A stretch of DNA of 6,343 nt, from assembly GCA_024642805.1 (NCBI GenBank), contig JAHEAK010000313.1, positions 1 to 6,343 of the forward strand, in the 5' to 3' direction. Position numbers and translations under genes: made by a program. Under the pieces are notes generated by a model. The model worked only from the letters and a program-made list of their open reading frames with translations. It was not told the origin of the DNA and did no database searches. The number at the start of each line of letters is the position of its first letter. Position 1 is the first letter of the stretch. Positions 4,582-6,343 of the stretch are shown in pieces. The DNA is from Kofleriaceae bacterium (GTDB lineage: Bacteria > Myxococcota_A > Polyangia > Haliangiales > Haliangiaceae).

Positions 4582-6343
4582 ATGAGCCCGCCTGCACCCG
4601 CATTTCCATTCCGCGCCGCACGGTCGCCGCTCCCAGGGCTGCTCCTGAGCCTACTCATGGTCCTGGGCCTGTGCCTGGCGCTGTCTGCCGGCGCCTGTAG
4701 CGACGATGATGGCGGCCGCGTCCGTCTCTATCACACCGAGCCGCTCGCTCCCGGTCTTGCGCAAGACGAGGTCGAAGCTCTCGAGCACCTGGGCCCGACC
4801 ATCTACGAGACCGGCGTCAACTTCGGCGTCTTCTCGGCCAACGCGACACGCATCGACATCCTGCTCTTCGAGGATCCAGAGAGCACGTTGCCGACTCGAC
4901 AGTTTCCCATGCAGCGCTTTGGCGATGTCTGGAATCTCTTCGTGGAGGGCATCGGTCGCGGTCAGCATTACGGCTACGTCGCCTGGGGCCCCAACTGGCC
5001 CGAGAACGACGAGTGGTTTCCGGGCTCCATCCACGGCTTCATCGCCGACGTCGATGCCGACGGCAATCGCTTCAATCCCAACAAGCTCTTGCTCGATCCC
5101 TACGCCAAGGCCATCAACCGCGATCACAACTGGAGTGAGGCCAGCTTGGCCAGTGGACCGGCTCGCACACTTTCCACCTACGCCGCTTCGGCCAAGTCGA
5201 TCGTCTGGTCGAGCGAATACACATGGAGCGCTGAGGAAGAAGCCTTCCGCACCAGCCGCGAGGATCCCGAGCTCGAAGGCCATCGCTGGAGCGACCTGGT
5301 CATCTACGAGGTGCATCCCAAGGGCTTCACCGCATCGCCAGCATCCGCCGTCGATCATCCAGGCACCTATCGCGGCTTTGCCGAGAAGGCCGATTACTTC
5401 AAAGACATGGGCATCAGCGCGGTCGAGCTCATGCCGATTCACGAGAAGCCTCTCGACGGCGGCTACTGGGGCTACAACAACCTCAACTTTTTCGCGCCGG
5501 AGCTGTCGCTGGCCTCCACGCCTCGACCTCTCGAAGTCATCGATGAGTTCAAGGCGATGGTCGACGAGCTTCATCAGCGCGACATCGAGGTCATCGTCGA
5601 CGTGGTCTACAACCACACCGGAGAAGGTGGCCTATGGCGCGAGAACATCGAGCTGACCGACACCATTTTGGATCCGACCTCGTATGGCGATCTCATCAAC
5701 TTCGATCCCAAGGAAGTGGCCGGCCTGTACTCATTCCGCGGCCTGGACAACAAGTCCTACTACGCCCTCGACGAAGACAATCAGACCTATTGGAACAACA
5801 CCGGGGTTGGCAACCAGACGCGCCCCAACACGCCGGTCATGCGCAAGCTCATCATGGACTCGCTGCACTTCATGGTCGAAGAGCTGCACGTCGATGGCTT
5901 CCGCTTCGACCTGGCGCCCATCCTGGGCGCGTCTTCGATCGACCCCAATAGCTGGGAGAACGTGGCAGACAGCGTGCTGCAGGAGATCGTCGACGATCCG
6001 ATCCTGCAGAAGCACAACATTCGCGTCATTGCCGAGCCCTGGGCCGCTGGTGGCAACTACAGCTGGAGTCTTGGCGCCTTTCCCGCGGCTAGCGCAGGGC
6101 AGGGCAAGGTCGGCTGGTACGAGTGGAATGCCTACTTTCGCGATTGGTGGCGGGCTTTCATCAACAACGATGGTTGGCTGCTGAGCAGCAAGGAGGGCCT
6201 GGCTGACGGCGGCTTCACTCTCACTGGCAGCTACGATGTCTTTGCGCCCAGCCAGCGTCGCCCCTATCACTCGGTCAACTTCATCACCGTGCACGACGGT
6301 TTCACAATGTACGACCTGCTCTCCTACGATGAGAAGCAAAACG
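4582..6343 (+). CDS. Lipoprotein isoamylase-type glycogen debranching enzyme (GH13), 3' end outside window
   Basis: The frame stays open from ATG 4582 to the right edge (587 codons, no stop), so the product is partial. It should hydrolyse alpha-1,6 branch points of glycogen or amylopectin-like glucans outside the cytoplasm. Residues 1-39 look like a lipoprotein signal: R11 and R14, hydrophobic 19-36, and SAGAC with C39 as the likely lipidated cysteine; the lipobox is imperfect (Ala at -3). An N-terminal beta-sandwich of the isoamylase/CBM48 type follows (about 70-180), then the GH13 barrel from about 237. The four GH13 motifs are present: DVVYNHT (340-346), GFRFDLA with nucleophile D443, IAEPW with acid/base E485, and VHDG with D572. 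YWGYNNLNFFAP (295-306) and NNTGVGN (405-411) resemble secreted Pseudomonas isoamylase more than cytoplasmic GlgX. Exact subfamily is inference. The spacer before it suggests its own promoter. Confidence 0.92.
   Translation, partial: MSPPAPAFPFRAARSPLPGLLLSLLMVLGLCLALSAGACSDDDGGRVRLYHTEPLAPGLAQDEVEALEHLGPTIYETGVNFGVFSANATRIDILLFEDPESTLPTRQFPMQRFGDVWNLFVEGIGRGQHYGYVAWGPNWPENDEWFPGSIHGFIADVDADGNRFNPNKLLLDPYAKAINRDHNWSEASLASGPARTLSTYAASAKSIVWSSEYTWSAEEEAFRTSREDPELEGHRWSDLVIYEVHPKGFTASPASAVDHPGTYRGFAEKADYFKDMGISAVELMPIHEKPLDGGYWGYNNLNFFAPELSLASTPRPLEVIDEFKAMVDELHQRDIEVIVDVVYNHTGEGGLWRENIELTDTILDPTSYGDLINFDPKEVAGLYSFRGLDNKSYYALDEDNQTYWNNTGVGNQTRPNTPVMRKLIMDSLHFMVEELHVDGFRFDLAPILGASSIDPNSWENVADSVLQEIVDDPILQKHNIRVIAEPWAAGGNYSWSLGAFPAASAGQGKVGWYEWNAYFRDWWRAFINNDGWLLSSKEGLADGGFTLTGSYDVFAPSQRRPYHSVNFITVHDGFTMYDLLSYDEKQN

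Noticed and set aside
4298..4585. A 95-residue + strand open frame spanning the peptidase end and the following spacer
   Set aside because: It begins inside the peptidase gene in another frame, has no recognisable motif, and covers the structured spacer. Its overlap with the isoamylase ATG looks coincidental.
4651..5616. Open frames of 321 (-) and 316 (+, 4706-5656) residues over the isoamylase gene
   Set aside because: Both overlap the true GH13 frame, which starts at 4582 and contains all four catalytic motifs. The + frame is a low-complexity Ser/Arg/Pro/Thr-rich shadow.

Overview
The window is GC-rich with strongly G/C-biased third codon positions, and every convincing gene is on the + strand. 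It holds one complete aminoacyl-tRNA synthetase gene followed by two genes for secreted lipoprotein hydrolases. A free-living, GC-rich Gram-negative bacterium fits best. The lipoprotein prolyl-oligopeptidase and secreted isoamylase combination reminds me of the myxobacteria and relatives (Myxococcota / former Deltaproteobacteria), but that placement is an impression from protein flavour, not a proof.

Layout: 1-124 is a leader with a weak promoter candidate, an imperfect hairpin and no securely identifiable gene. 125-1966 encodes threonyl-tRNA synthetase (thrS), which has an intact editing domain but no N-terminal TGS domain. 1967-2127 is a 161-base spacer with several hairpins and a 12-base perfect palindrome. 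2128-4353 encodes a lipoprotein serine peptidase of family S9A (prolyl oligopeptidase-like) with a complete catalytic triad. 4354-4581 is a 228-base spacer unusually full of structure: a G-quadruplex-type motif, a terminator-like hairpin, a set of alternating inverted repeats that can fold in mutually exclusive ways, and a 12-base palindrome next to the ribosome binding site of the next gene. From 4582 to the right edge runs the 5' part (587 codons) of a lipoprotein isoamylase-type GH13 debranching enzyme, cut by the window end.

How the genes work together: thrS is housekeeping translation. The two downstream genes encode enzymes apparently exported and lipid-anchored, one cleaving peptides and the other hydrolysing alpha-1,6 branch points of glycogen- or amylopectin-type glucans. 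Together they would suit digestion of external biopolymers. The spacers of 161 and 228 bases, each with candidate regulatory or terminating structures, argue for separate transcription units rather than one operon.

I found no mobile element, CRISPR array, tRNA or rRNA, and no clear multi-gene novel system. The best candidate for something undescribed is the alternating inverted-repeat element at about 4465-4516, upstream of the isoamylase gene. It could be an attenuator-like RNA switch or a multi-site operator. Secondary points of interest are the TGS-less ThrRS with changed active-site neighbours and the S9A peptidase that seems to lack the proline-stacking tryptophan of classical prolyl oligopeptidase.
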